Assembly (NCBI GenBank): GCA_947685225.1
Contig: CANTUV010000024.1
Location: 28,228,001-28,292,000 of the forward strand
From: Garcia nutans
Lineage: Eukaryota > Streptophyta > Magnoliopsida > Malpighiales > Euphorbiaceae
Direction: 5' to 3'
DNA length: 64,000 nt
Positions within the stretch are counted from its first letter, which is position 1. Each line of letters opens with the position of its first letter. The translations under genes and the position numbers were made by a program. Below are positions 43,820 through 54,918 of this stretch, one piece after another. The notes under the pieces are model-generated. The model was not told the DNA's origin and ran no database searches. It worked only from the letters and a program-made list of their open reading frames with translations.

Positions 43820-45493
43820 ATGCATACATGCATTGCATTAGATGGCAATGATCCTTTCTGGCTCATAGACTTGGAGCACAACACTTTAAGAGCATACGAC
43901 AATCCAACCTATGCCAGTGACATAGAATCCAGTAATGACTCAGTTAGCTTTTCACCAAAAGCGATGAAACTTGAACAGATCCAAAAGATGGTGGATGACG
44001 CCCTCAATTCCAAGATGGAAGAACTAAAGGGGGTCCTAGTTGAGACCATGAAAAGCCAATTGGTTGCCCTTTTGGGAAATACTACTGAGGCATGTGCTAA
44101 TACTAAGAAGTAGAAGGACAAAGGGAAGGCCAAGGTTGGCGAGGTAGCCTTTGATGATGACAAAGAAGTTGTTAATGATGATGATGATTGGGCTCAGTAT
44201 TTCCAAGATTCTCAAGATAAGAAGAAGGAAGCAAAGACTGTGGAGAAGGTAACCATGGAAAAGACTGAAACTTTAGATGTAGAGAAAATAATTACTGATT
44301 TAGAGAAGAAGTTTGAAAAGAAGTTGAAAATTGAAGAGATGTCAGAGGTGGACAAGCTTTTTGAACAAGATGAGGAAGTCCCATACAAATTCAAGATGCC
44401 TTCTTTTGCTAAGTTTGATGGAACTGGCAATCCTCATCTTCATGTCAAGCAATACATCACTGCAATGCAATCTGCCCGAGCAACTAAGGCTCAAACTCTA
44501 AGGTACTTCATGCTTTCATTGGACCCTGTTGTGCAGAATTGGTTCAACACCTTAGAGGACAACACTCAAAAGGATTGGGATTCATTGTACAAGGCTTTCA
44601 TCCAACAATATGGATACAATGTTGAATTAAAAGTTACGTTGATGGAAGTTGAATCGATCTGGCAAAAACAAAATGAGAACTTTGTTGAGTACGTGAAAAG
44701 GTGTAGAAACAAAGCTACATTGCTCAAGAAAAGGCTAGATGAGTCAAACCAAATTAAGATGATTGTGAGAGGGGTGCTACCTAATCTTTGTGAAAGGATG
44801 TCCCACACCCTTATTAGAGATTTTAAGGATCTCCTTCAAGCTGGCTTGCAAATAGAAGAATGGGAAAGAGAGAAGAATCATTTTTCTGCAAGAAGAAATG
44901 AGAAAGAGAATTATCAGTCTTTTAATCAAAGCACACAAGTGGCAATTAATGTAAATGCTACTGGTCAAGGAGGAAAGAGGCAATTTTTAGAGTTGGAAAA
45001 CCACTGTCTTGGGTTCTCAATAAGTTACAAAAGAAGGAACTTTTACAACCCTTAACTCATTGACCATTGCCAAATCCCTTACCACCTAACTTTTATGCTA
45101 AAGCTTTCTGCTAGTTCCATCAAATGCAAGGAGATGAACAAATGTTTGAGGTTGAGGTATGAGATCCAGAATTTGATTGATAGTGGAAAGTTTCCTGAAC
45201 CTAACAAGCCTAGCACAAAGGACAGCCGCTGCCAAGGCTCAATAGAGTACCACCACAAGTAACTTTCATGTTCGGAGGAGGTTTGAATGAGAAAATTTTC
45301 TGTCTTCTTTCCACGGTGTAGGTGATGAGGAGACTAAATAAGAAGATGTACTTATCAAGATGGAGTAAGTTGTGGTAAAAAAGGAGTAGCCATCTATGTT
45401 GTGAGCAAGTTTTGGGATTCAACTGATAGTGATGATGATTTTGAACCATAGAAGGAGGAGTGGACCTGGTCTGAGCTCGAAGAGGATGAGGTA
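43820..45493 (+). pseudogene. Tat gag (B)
   Basis: Main frame 43820-45055 with one TAG (about 44111, at a Lys position) between FWLIDLEHNTLRAYDNPTY and the rest. Segments shared with A2 and D: FKMPSFAKFDGTGNPHLHVK, MQSARATKAQTLRYFMLSL, WFNTLEDNTQKDWDSLYKAF and LQAGLQIEEWERE. From 45056 to 45493 the reading changes frame several times but can be followed as the Cys/His and PPPATFM-type C-terminal gag. The codon at 43820 is not ATG; the nearest ATG is 43838, and the true start is unclear. Confidence 0.87.
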
Positions 45494-46144
45494 ATGAACA
45501 CTTGCTCTGGTAAGCCTTATTCTAGGCCTTCACCAAAAGAAGTAGAGGCTGACAAGGGGAAGGATGCTAAAAAAGAAGTGAAAGAAGATAAAGATGACAC
45601 AGTCCTTAAGCAATTTAAAAGGACTCAAGCAAGCGTCAGTATCTGGAATTTATTGGCCACATCTAACAAACACTGTAACACTATGGCCAAGGCTTTGGCT
45701 AGCATGCCAATTTCTACTTCTATAACACCAGATGAGCTGGTTAATTTTGTTAAAGTTAAAGGATTGATGAAGTGGGAAGATGTCCAGAAGAAGAATAAGG
45801 TTGATGTAGGAATGGTGTCATTTTCAGATGCGGATTTACCGGAAGAGGGAAGAGATCACATCCGCCCACTTTTTATCAAAGTAGAAGTCAAAGGAAAGAG
45901 GACTCTGTGAGTCATGGTTGATTATGGATTTTCCATAAATGTGTGCCCACTTAAGATCCTACCAAAGCTAGCTATGTCAATGAGAGATTTGAGCCCAATC
46001 GAGATGATGATTAGGGCTTATGATAATATTAAAAGGCATGCTGAGGGAATCTTTAAAGCTGTTGTGAAGGCTGGCCCAATTGAATCCATGGTGGAGTTTG
46101 TAGTCTTGGATATACTTATCACTTTTGCATTGCTATTGGGATGA
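45494..46144 (+). pseudogene. Tat gag-protease junction and protease (B)
   Basis: 45494-45910 gives NTCSGKPYSRP, an acidic Lys-rich linker, then LKQFKRTQASVSIWNLLATS and FVKVKGLMKWEDVQ, leading to the protease at 45911-46144: VMVDYGFSINVCPLKILPKLAMS, then RAYDNIKRHAEGIFKAVV and ALLLG. The active site reads DYGFS where A2 has DDGSA, so the catalytic loop is altered; an in-frame stop precedes it. Confidence 0.82.
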
Positions 46145-46976
46145 CCCTGGTTTTATCCTTTTAGTGGAGTTCCTTCTACACTCCATCAGAAAATCAAGTT
46201 CCCAATTAGGGATGAGACGATGGTCTTTGAAGCTAAGGATAATGAAGTGGTGAATGCTCTAATGATTGAGAGGCCTCTCAATGGATTTCAAGTGGCAGTT
46301 GTTTCTGGTAATGAGATAGTGGGCTCCAGAATTTTAGCTATGATGAAGAAGATGAATTACCTACTTGTCACTGGCCTGGGAAAGAAAATTCAGGTGTGAC
46401 GGAGATTACTAATTTCAAGACTCAAACTTCTAGGAAAGGGTTGGGATATGATGAAACAAATGAAGGTGTTTTGCTGAAGAAGAATGAAAAGATGAGTTTT
46501 CCTCCATTTAACGAAATTTTTGTCTAAGCCCCAGATATGGGACCACTTTAAGGAAAGCCAGAGATCATGTTTGTGGTAAAGATGGTTTCAGATTTCGTGA
46601 TCTTTGCTGATGTTGTTGAATTGGTGGAACAAATGGAGAAAAAGCTTGACCTACCAACTGACAAAGAACCTAGCCCAGAAGAGAAGAAGGAAGCTGCCTT
46701 GAAGATCTATAAGAATCCAGAAGATATTGCTGCTCTCATCGAAGAACAGTTTGAGAATTTTATAGTTTATGATGATGAGAACATTGATGTTGATTCTTAT
46801 TTTAATTTTAATTTGTCTACTCTATATGAGGATGATGATGTTTTCTTTTTCAAAATGAATACAATAAAGTTTGATTTTGCTTACTTATGTGATGTTTTTC
46901 CTAATGGTTTCATACATTCAAATAGTGGTTACATGAGCATTTTTAATATTAATTTGTTGATACACAATCATTAAAT
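46145..46976 (+). pseudogene. Tat pol spacer with G-patch remnant (B)
   Basis: Frame-broken counterpart of A2 27808-28560. It reads PSTLHQKIKFP, then KKMNYLLVTGLGKK (G-patch start, damaged), TSRKGLGYDE, FADVVELVEQMEKKLDLP and the acidic LYEDDDVFFFKMNTIKFDFAYLCD-type region. Here Tyr stands where A2 has its stop. Confidence 0.78.
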
Positions 46977-47691
46977 TTAGGAATAACCGATAATCCTAAA
47001 AATATTAGTATAACATCCGACCTTACTCCTGATGAGAGAGATATTAGAAAAAATATTTAAAAAAAAGAAGTCTTTGCCTGGTCTTATGAGGATATGCCTG
47101 GAATTGATCGAGATATAGCTGAGCACATCATTGCCACTTACACTCACATGAAACCTACCAAACAAAAGCTTAGATGATTAAGGCCAGAATGGGCCGAGTT
47201 AATCAAAGAAGAAGTCACTAAGCAGATACAAGTAAAGTTCCTTGAAGTAATAGATTATCTAGATTGGTTAGCCAACATAGTTCCCGTGCCAAAGAAAGAT
47301 GGAAGAATTAGGGTTTGTGTGGACTATAGAAACTTAAACAAGGCTTTCCCTAAGGATGACTTTCCTTTACTCCATATAGATGTCCTTATTGATAGTGCAA
47401 CCTATAGCGTGCTACACTTATTCGTAGACAGATTTTTTGGATACAATCAAGTGTTAATGGCCTAAGAGGATAAAGCTAAAACTGCCTTCATTACTACATG
47501 GTGTATATTTTTTATAGGATGATGTCGTTTGGGTTAAAGAATACTGAAGCAATCTACCAAAGGATGGCCACCACCTTGTTTCATGACATGATGCATAAGG
47601 AAGTTGAGATCTATGTTGATGATATGATGGTAAACTCGGATACAAGAGAGCATCATTTCCAAGACATAGAGATATTCTTTGAGAGAGCAGT
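46977..47691 (+). pseudogene. Tat reverse transcriptase, truncated (B)
   Basis: Readings match A2 RT: SYEDMPGIDRDIAEH, NIVPVPKKDGRIRVCVDYRNLN-like fingers, YQRMATTLFHDMMHKEVEIY and the catalytic YVDDMMVNS. It ends after FFERA at 47691, where the LTR of element C starts. Several stops and frame changes. The rest of B pol is not in the window. Confidence 0.87.
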
Positions 47692-48965
47692 TGTGAGCGG
47701 GGATTTTCGCCCCCACTCCTGGTGGAATGGTTCTTGTGACTTCGGCACTGTTTAGGCTCAAGGCCTTAGAGAACGCGAGACTAAGCCTGAAAAAAATGGA
47801 GTCGCCACCCGGACGGGTTGGGAAAAAGAAAGGGGTGGATGACTCGATTCCTAAGGAATCCCCAACCCCCTAATGGGTTTGAAAAGTTGGGTACATGTGG
47901 AGAATGTGAGAAATGGCCCAGCACCCCCACAACCCCCTGTTCATTGGAACCGGCCTCCTTTGCAGGTCTTAATATTATAAAATTCTTAAGTATAACAATA
48001 TTATCCATATTGTATACAACAATTAAAATAAAGCATCATTATATTAAAATCAAAGCAATGTCCAAACAAAGCAAATAAATGAACACCCATCCGAGGATGA
48101 AAACATGTCCTTACATCGTCCATGTCTAAACTAAATAGGACACCCACCAAAAGGTGGAAACATGTCCTTTACATTGGTCCAAAATATAAAAGCAATTTAA
48201 ATTACATGAAAATTAATTAATGAGGTACCCATAAAGTGGAAACATACCTCTTACAATTTTAATACCAAAATAAACAAATAATAATTATAATAATAAAGAA
48301 AATATCCATCCATGATAAATTAAATAAATCAAGCATTGAAATTAAATAAATCAACCATCAAAACATATAATAAATTACATAATCAAATCTAAAATTAAAT
48401 AAAGCAATAAATATATAAATTTAGGGGTCATGCATTAATTAGGGTTTCTAGGGTTTTATGTTCAATAACTAGGGTTTTGCATATACTAGTTTAATTAGTT
48501 GAGAACTATTTTAAGGTAATAACATAGCTACTGGATGTTTTAAAGGTTTAGGGTTTTGGATGTTTTTGGATTTGGGCTTAAGGATTTGTAGGTTTACTGG
48601 ATAAGGGTTTGAAAAATTAAGGTTTTTCATTTATTATTTTAGAAGAAATATTGATTCGGGAAATAAATTAAGATTTTGGAAAACAATTAGGGCTTTGAGA
48701 CTTTAATGGAATAATTTAGGTCTTAGAGTTTTGGGAAAAATAATTTAGGGTTTTAAAGTTTAATCAATGACTTAGGCTATTGGATGTTTGGAAAATAAAT
48801 TGGGATTTAATAAAGCAACTTTGAATTTTAGAATTTAAGAAAATAATTTAGGGTTTTGTTAATTGAAAAGCGATTTTGGGGTTTTAGGAAATATAAGGCA
48901 AACTAGGGTTTGGTTCTTAGAATTTACTAGAGTTAGAGTTTAGAAATTCGGCTTATTAGATCAAT
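47692..48965 (-). repeat. 3' LTR of Tat element C, truncated
   Basis: Its U5 end is exact (TGTGAGCGGGG at 47692 in plus reading). It holds the conserved block, hairpins (48081-48110; 48137-48168, with arms AGGACA/TGTCCT and CCACC/GGTGG; and a decayed third near 48225) and the telomere-like zone. It then breaks near 48965 and joins internal sequence (AGAGTGAAAAGCAATG) that normally lies about 50 bases beyond the LTR start. The U3 with TATA box and GC-rich stretch is deleted. Confidence 0.82.
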
Positions 48966-49500
48966 ATTAATAATTAAAGAGTGAAAAGCAATGTGATTTT
49001 TAACTGGGTTTGGAGCCATGCTGGACTTTCAAGGTTGGTTTGAGCTCTGGACTAAAAAATAATTTAGGTTCTGGACCTGAGCTAGATTTAGGATTTGGGT
49101 TCTGGACCCATGGTAAGTTCTGGACTTAAGGATAATTTGGGTTCTGGACCCGCGTTAAGTTCTGGACTTAAGAGAGATTTGGGTTCTGGACCCAAGCTAA
49201 GTTCTGGACTTAAGAATAATTTGGGTTCTGGACCCGAGCTAAGTTCCGGACTTAAGAGTTATTTGGGTTCTGGACTCGAGCTAAGTTCTGGACTTAAGGA
49301 TAATTTGGATTCCGGACCCCAGCTAAGTTCTGGACTTCAGGGTAATTTGGGTTCTAGACCCGAGCTAAGTTCTGAACTTACGAGAGATTTGGGTCTTGGA
49401 CCAGAGCTTAGCTCTAGACTTAAGGGTAATTTGGGTTCTAGACCCGAGCTAAGTTCTAGACTTAAGAGGAAATTTAGGTTCTAGACCTAAGCTAAGAGAG
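48966..49500. repeat. Tandem array of element C, 42-base units
   Basis: About ten units of GGGTTCTGGACCCGAGCTAA plus GTTCTGGACTTAAGAGTAATTT, close to 42 bases. Because 42 is a multiple of three, the array is open for 130 codons (49095-49484) as a 14-residue repeat of LGSGPELSSGLKDN type. I read that as a by-product, not a gene. Confidence 0.85.
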
Positions 49501-49820
49501 ATTTAATTGTCTGCAAAGAATAATTGTAATCAGTAGGATACTAAAGGAATTTGCAAAAAAAATTTAGATAATTTTTACCATGCCCATATCTTCTTGCCCC
49601 TACGTATAAAAATATTTTAAAAGTGCAAAAATATTTATATACACGCAAATATCTGAATGATTGAACTGAATAATTGAGTTTCCTATTTATTTACTGTATA
49701 TTTACTATTTATGCACTATTCACTAACTATTCATTTACTATTTGTAAATAGCAACATTTACTTTTTCTTTCTTTTCTTTCACGAGAATACTATTTTTCTC
49801 TTTTTCCTTTGTCATTTCTC

Positions 49821-49828
49821 TATATAAA
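49821..49828 (+). promoter_or_regulatory. TATA box of the antisense PMD gene (C)
   Basis: TATATAAA 96 bases upstream of the PMD ATG, same place as in A1 (16450-16457). Confidence 0.6.
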
Positions 49829-49916
49829 CCTTGCAGATCATTTCTTCATTTCATTCATAGTTATCCATTTTTTATATCAGAGAGTTTAAAGAGTTTAACA
49901 TAGATTTGATTAGATA

Positions 49917-52323
49917 ATGCATGCTTCAAAATCAGGAACTCAATCTAATGCTGAGTTATTGGAGTTTATTTGGCAGCATGAAAATGAAAATATAAGTCTA
50001 CTAGCCGGGATACGGCTTCATCGCAGTTCAAATCAAAAGACCAAGGTAATTATTAACAACAAATTTTTTTTTTTGCTTTTTTTGTGTGTTTTTTTGTATT
50101 TTATTTTTTTTGTATTTTTTTCTTTGTTCTTTTTTTTTGTATTTTTGTATTTTTGTTCCTTTTTAAGATTTTAGGAAAAATAAATTAAATAGATGAGTAT
50201 ATTTAAGAATTTAACAAACAAGTAAATAGATAGACTAGAACATAAATAAATTTAGCCTAAAAATCAGCGGTATTGATATGATGATATACTTATCTTGTGT
50301 TAACTTATCTGGCTCCATGTTAGAGTGATCGTTGCGTTATTCGGGGTAGAGGGTGTGTCTATAAAGCCCAACAATGGTATGATGTAGCGCCTTCTCGGAT
50401 AAGACGAATTATCCGAGATTGCGGTTTTGAAAGCTTTATCTTGCAATCACCATCCGAAGAGTGTCCGATAGATCAGAGTGTAGTTCAAGCATTGTTAGAA
50501 TGGTGGATGGACACTACCTATACTTTTCACCTACCTATAGAAGAAATGACCATTGGCCCGGTCGATTATACAGCCATAACTAGTATCCGGTACTATAGCC
50601 TTCCGGTCCCTCTTACCAATGATATTCTAACATTCGAAGAAATTCAACAGTTAATCGGTATGGAACCGTCATTTAAAGGGCCTTCAAGATAAAAATTGAA
50701 CCAATTCGGAGTTATTGGATGAACTACGAAGGACGAGTTAGTAGAGAAACAACCAAACAATATGCTCGAGGATTTTTACTATATATGCTCGGGTCAACCA
50801 TTTTATGCAGCACCAAATCTGCCATCCATTTGTCGGTGCTAAGGGCCCTTACTGATATGAGTATGGTACCTCTTTACAACTGGGGTGAAGTTGGCCTTGC
50901 CTGTCTTTACCATGGACTTGATAAAATTTGCAGAAATAAGAAGTCTTTTGTTGGTTTTATGGTGGTTGTCGAGGTACTCTTCTTTCACCAATGTCAATTC
51001 CATTCTTATTCTTGAATGAATTTGATTTTTATTATTGTTGTAGTTATGGGCAGTTGAGCATAATCTCGTGAGGGTGCTTGACATTTCTCGAGAGAGAGTC
51101 GGGTACCCGAGATTAAATTTTTGGTTGTCAGATCGTGTAGAAGTTCCTGGCTCTCACCATATGCACACCCAACTATATCTCTTAAGTTGTTTAACCTGGG
51201 GCTAGGTAAAATAGCATTAGTATACTTTAAAATTTATATAAAAGTTCACTTACCTTATGTCATTTTGTAGGTCAATTTGGCCTGGTGGAACACAGAAGAG
51301 CAGACGAACTGGACTTCCTCTATGAATGCCACTGCCTTTTAAACATACTCGCCGAGTCATTACCGACCCTGTGTCTCGTGGCTGGTTTCTCGGAGAGAGA
51401 GTATATGAGTGGTTTCTTGGTCCCGAGTAGCGAAGGATCCCGATGCATTGCCCGGAGTATACTTTAAATATCACATCAATGTCGGAGAATGAATGGTGGT
51501 TGGCTTAGCATGGTTATGATGTTGTAACCTTTCTCTATCCACCGAGTGCATCTTATACCTAGTTTATTCAAATAGGGCTCTTGAACTTTGATGTATCCCC
51601 TATTGGTGTACGGGAGATTCCCAAGGAAAATGAGGATAGAGATGAGAAGGAGTATCATGGAGAGGAAAGAGAGTCTGTCTCACATCTCGAGGCTAGCACT
51701 TCTCAGGTAAACTTTTACCATTTTTCCCATTGCAATTGCTTCTTTCTTAACTTATTTTAACTTATTTTAATGATTATTGTAGGCCGCTGGCTCATTTGGT
51801 CATGATGCTGGACCTTCTTTTATTGCTCATTCTAATCAACCGGAGATGCCATCTCATCCACAGGGCATTGATATGAATTACTTGGTTGGTTTTCTTGTTC
51901 CATGATAATTTATGCTATATTGTATGCATGAATATGTACGCTCTTACTCTTTTCCTTTCTGGCTCACAGCGAATGCTTGAGGAACAAAACAAGAAACTTC
52001 AAGAAGAGTTGGCTGCTAGTCGTCAATAGGTTTTTCATTTTAAAAAATTGTATCACCACTAAGAGTAAGATTTTCGAGACTTCCAGTTTCAGGGGATGAG
52101 AGATCCTGGTGCTTCTTCATCTAGAGGCCTCCAAACTGATGACCATGAGATCCTTTCATCTACTTCGGATGAGGACCGTTACAGATCTGAATTTCAAGGT
52201 AATAGAGATTCAGGTTCTCCTACTTCGGGCAGACTCGAGATGGGTGATATGCCTCCTTCTTCAATAGGCGATGACTTTTTTAAGGCTTTGTTTGATCATG
52301 ATCCACCACCTCATTCTTTGTAA
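49917..52323 (+). pseudogene. Plant mobile domain (PMD) gene, antisense in Tat element C
   Basis: The more complete of two copies: exon 1 49917-50045 (ATG, HASKSGTQSNAELLEF; donor GTAATT), exon 2 about 50330-50973, exon 3 about 51044-51204, exon 4 about 51271-51706, exon 5 about 51782-51885 and exon 6 51970-52323. Exon 2 reads GCVYKAQQWYDV, then WMDTTYTFHLPIEEMTIG, NDILTFEEIQQLIGM and YNWGEVGLACLYHGLDKIC, all typical of PMD. Exon 6 has a coiled coil (MLEEQNKKLQEELAA) and an acidic Ser/Pro tail. Damage: a one-base loss near 50683 shifting exon 2, a shift and stops in exon 4, stops after the coiled coil. About 590 residues in the undamaged ancestor, by estimate. No solo LTR here, which gives the intact layout for A1. 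Confidence 0.82.
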
Positions 52324-52632
52324 TCTATCAATATTGTATCAATTGAGGAGATATTGTATAATAAGTATAATAATAAAAATAATAATGATGATATTTTTAT
52401 TTTTATTGTAACTCTTTCTTTTTTCTTTTTTTTTTCTCTTTTTTTTATCATCATTATTACTACAATATAGTTTTTAAACTTTCCTCTTAACATTTAATAT
52501 TTACACAGTATCACTAACCTACAAAACCAAATGCAACGCAGCAATTCAAGACCTTTCGTTGCCAATTCCCTATCCTCGTGCATCTCGGTCTCTCACTTTT
52601 CCTTATCAATTTTGGAATAGCACAATCATCCC
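52324..52632. other. Spacer between PMD and DUF7745-like genes (C)
   Basis: AT-rich, with AATAATAAAAATAATAATG after the PMD stop (possible poly(A) signal region), a T-rich run at 52415-52447 and no coding evidence. Confidence 0.4.
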
Positions 52633-52640
52633 ATATAAAT
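52633..52640 (+). promoter_or_regulatory. TATA box of the DUF7745-like gene (C)
   Basis: ATATAAAT, about 100 bases upstream of the ATG at 52739, as in A2. Confidence 0.55.
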
Positions 52641-52738
52641 AGCTTTTCACGCCACAATTTCATAAAGAAGCCAGGAGATTTTCTACTTCAACATAAAAAC
52701 TCCTTTTAACAATTCTAATTTTCCTTCAGTCGTCAACA

Positions 52739-53938
52739 ATGACCGAACACCATTTGAAGAAAACAAAAGTTCTATTTAAAAATATGAATGCCATTCATTG
52801 GAAATAAATATCTTGGTCAAAAATTGATACTTTGAAGTGTTTTCAAAATGTTAAATTGGACCATTCTTTTTTACGTGCCATGGCTTCTTTTTGGAATGTG
52901 AATTCTAGGACATTTAAAATTAATGGCTTTGAAATATGTCCCTTGATTGAAAAATTTGAGGCCATCCTTGGATATCAAAGCAATCAACAAATGGCGTTAC
53001 CTATTGATTTTCAAGTCTCAACAAAAGATGCAGATGTTATTTCAACTTTTAAAACCCGAAGTTCTACAGTTGATAGGTGAGAAAATTCTGCTTGGTCCCT
53101 TGATTGAATTTTGCCTTTCTCATTTGGTTCCTACTAAGGCATGGGGACGTATGCTTTATCTATGCTTGCTTGGCCAATTCTTGCTTGTTTCTTCTGATGG
53201 CGATATTGATCCACAAGTATTGGATATCATGGACCAAATGGAAGGAGGTTTATCGTCGATACCTGTGATCTTAGCTGAGACTTTAATTGGATTAGATCAA
53301 CTTAAATCAGAATTGTCAAAGAGACTGATAGGGAGTCCATTATTGCTTCAGGTAATTACCTAAACTACCCTTTTGGGGTTTCAATTTAGTTTTTTTATCG
53401 CTTTAATTTTTGCCTAGTCTGCCCATGCAGGTTTTCGAAACTAGCGAGCTGTCCTAATTTTTACCTAAGCTGCTCTTACGAGTTTTCAACTTAGCAGACC
53501 CCTTTTTTTTTAAAAAAAAAATTTAATTTTTCCTCATAGATTTGGCTTCAAGAGCGTCTCTGCTTGCTTGATACTCCATCTATGGATTTTGTCAGATATT
53601 TGCCGGGACATCATTCTGCTAGAAAACTACTCCACCCTGCTTCTTCATATGCTGACTGGGTTGACTGGATCCACTCACGCACTGAAGTCAATATTCATTG
53701 GTTAGTACCTTGGTGGAAGATTTCTCATATTACCATGCGGACATACCTAATGTATGTTCCTCTTGCTGCTCTTTGTCGAGGTACTTGCTATGATCCTCGC
53801 CAGCTTGACCGTTAGTATGGATTTAAGCCTCGAGGTTCTGAATTCACTCCAGATTTAGACATGCCTTGTCTGACTGAAGCCTTCTTTGATCTACTGAAGC
53901 AAAACTGACCTGCACGTTACACTTATCGTCTGCCATAG
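52739..53938 (+). pseudogene. DUF7745-like two-exon gene, antisense in Tat element C
   Basis: Exon 1 52739-53351 opens MTEHHLKKTK in a frame that then meets a TAA (Lys position, about 52805). It reads LDHSFLRAMASFWNVNSR, GFEICPLIEKFEAILGY, then shifts by a two-base deletion near 53003, and goes on as VPTKAWGRMLYLCLLGQ and QMEGGLSSIPVILAETL. The intron is 53352-53539, exon 2 53540-53938 (IWLQERLCLLDTPSMDF, WIHSRTEVNIHWLVPWW, MPCLTEAFF). Exon 2 has CAG-to-TAG and TGG-to-TGA changes. Same position and orientation as in A2, next to the integrase end. Function unknown. Confidence 0.65.
53352..53539 (+). repeat. Intron with two covarying hairpin motifs (C)
   Basis: Units at 53411-53446 (arms CTAGT/ACTAG, inner CTGC/GCAG) and 53463-53496 (arms CTAAG/CTTAG, inner CTC/GAG where A2 has CCC/GGG). 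The two-sided change keeps pairing. Confidence 0.75.
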
Positions 53939-54359
53939 ATTTTACATTTGTCAATTTCTTTAGAAAGTGTATTGTTAGGATGAAAAAATAAAAATAATAA
54001 TAATAAGAGATGCTTCGTTTCCTTTTATAATTTGTCATCACCTTTTGCTATTGTGTTTATTTATTTCATCCATATATGGTCAAATACTTATAATAGTGCA
54101 CATAGAACAATTTTAATATTAATTTTATTTTATTAAATTGGGGAACAACCAAACATAAAGCCAGCATAAACAAAATCACTCATGTTGCCAACTAGCCCTT
54201 TTAGGTTTTCTAATTGACAATTTTCTCTCATTTAGCCCTAATTGTTGCCTAGCCCGCCCTTTCGGATTTTTGGAACTAGCAGACTGCTCTAACTTTTGCC
54301 TAGGCCGCCCTTTTTGCGTTTTCAACCTAGCGAGCTCTTTTTTCTTTTTCTCTTTTTTT
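53939..54359. other. Spacer between DUF7745-like gene and integrase (C)
   Basis: Counterpart of 25457-25867, with hairpin units at 54185-54217, 54246-54281 and 54298-54332 (last arms CTAGG/CCTAG). No gene. Confidence 0.6.
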
Positions 54360-54918
54360 TTATACATAAAACCTCTTCAACCTGTTGATGTTCACTGGCT
54401 CACAAAACTCATTCCCGTCCATGTCTGATAACTTCACTGCACCCTTATTCATGACTTGTTTGACAACATATGGGCCTTTCCCAGATAGGCCTAAATTTTC
54501 CTCTTGGATTAAATACTTTAGGCTTATATTGATTCAACACTAAATCACCGACTCTGAGTTTTCTGATCTTAACCCTTCTATTATAAGCCCGAGCTCTCCT
54601 CCTTTGATACAATTGATGATGATATAGTATTTTTAACCTTCTCTCCTCTAGTATAGCCAATTGTGTATATCTGCTCACTACCCATTCCGTTTCAAGCAGT
54701 TCAGCTTCCAAGACTACTCTCAACGACTTGATCTCAATTTCAATTGGCAACACTGCTTCCATCCCGTAAACCAAAGAGAACGGTGTCATTCAAGTTGGTG
54801 TTTGCACACTTGTTCTATATCCCGACAAAGCAAAAGGAAGCATCTCTGACCAATCCCTGTATGTCTTGGTCATCTTGGATAGAATTTGCTTAATTGTCTT
54901 GTTTGTTGCTTCTATTGC
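54360..54918 (-). pseudogene. Tat integrase C-terminal half (C)
   Basis: The minus-strand reading LTAIEATNKTIKQILSKMTK, then WSEMLPFALSGYRTSVQTPT, a stop at a Gly position, then TPFSLVYGMEAVLPIEIE, RYTQLAILEERRLKILYHHQ, AYNRRVKIRKLRVGDLVL and GKFRPIWE. It ends with TAA at 54360-54362. It covers the region from the catalytic Glu onward; the core lies beyond element D, which inserted at 54918/54919. Confidence 0.87.

Noticed and set aside
49095..49484. Open repeat protein of LGSGPELSSGLK type
   Set aside because: Follows from a 42-base tandem unit that is a multiple of three; the sister arrays in A1 and A2 are not open in the same way.
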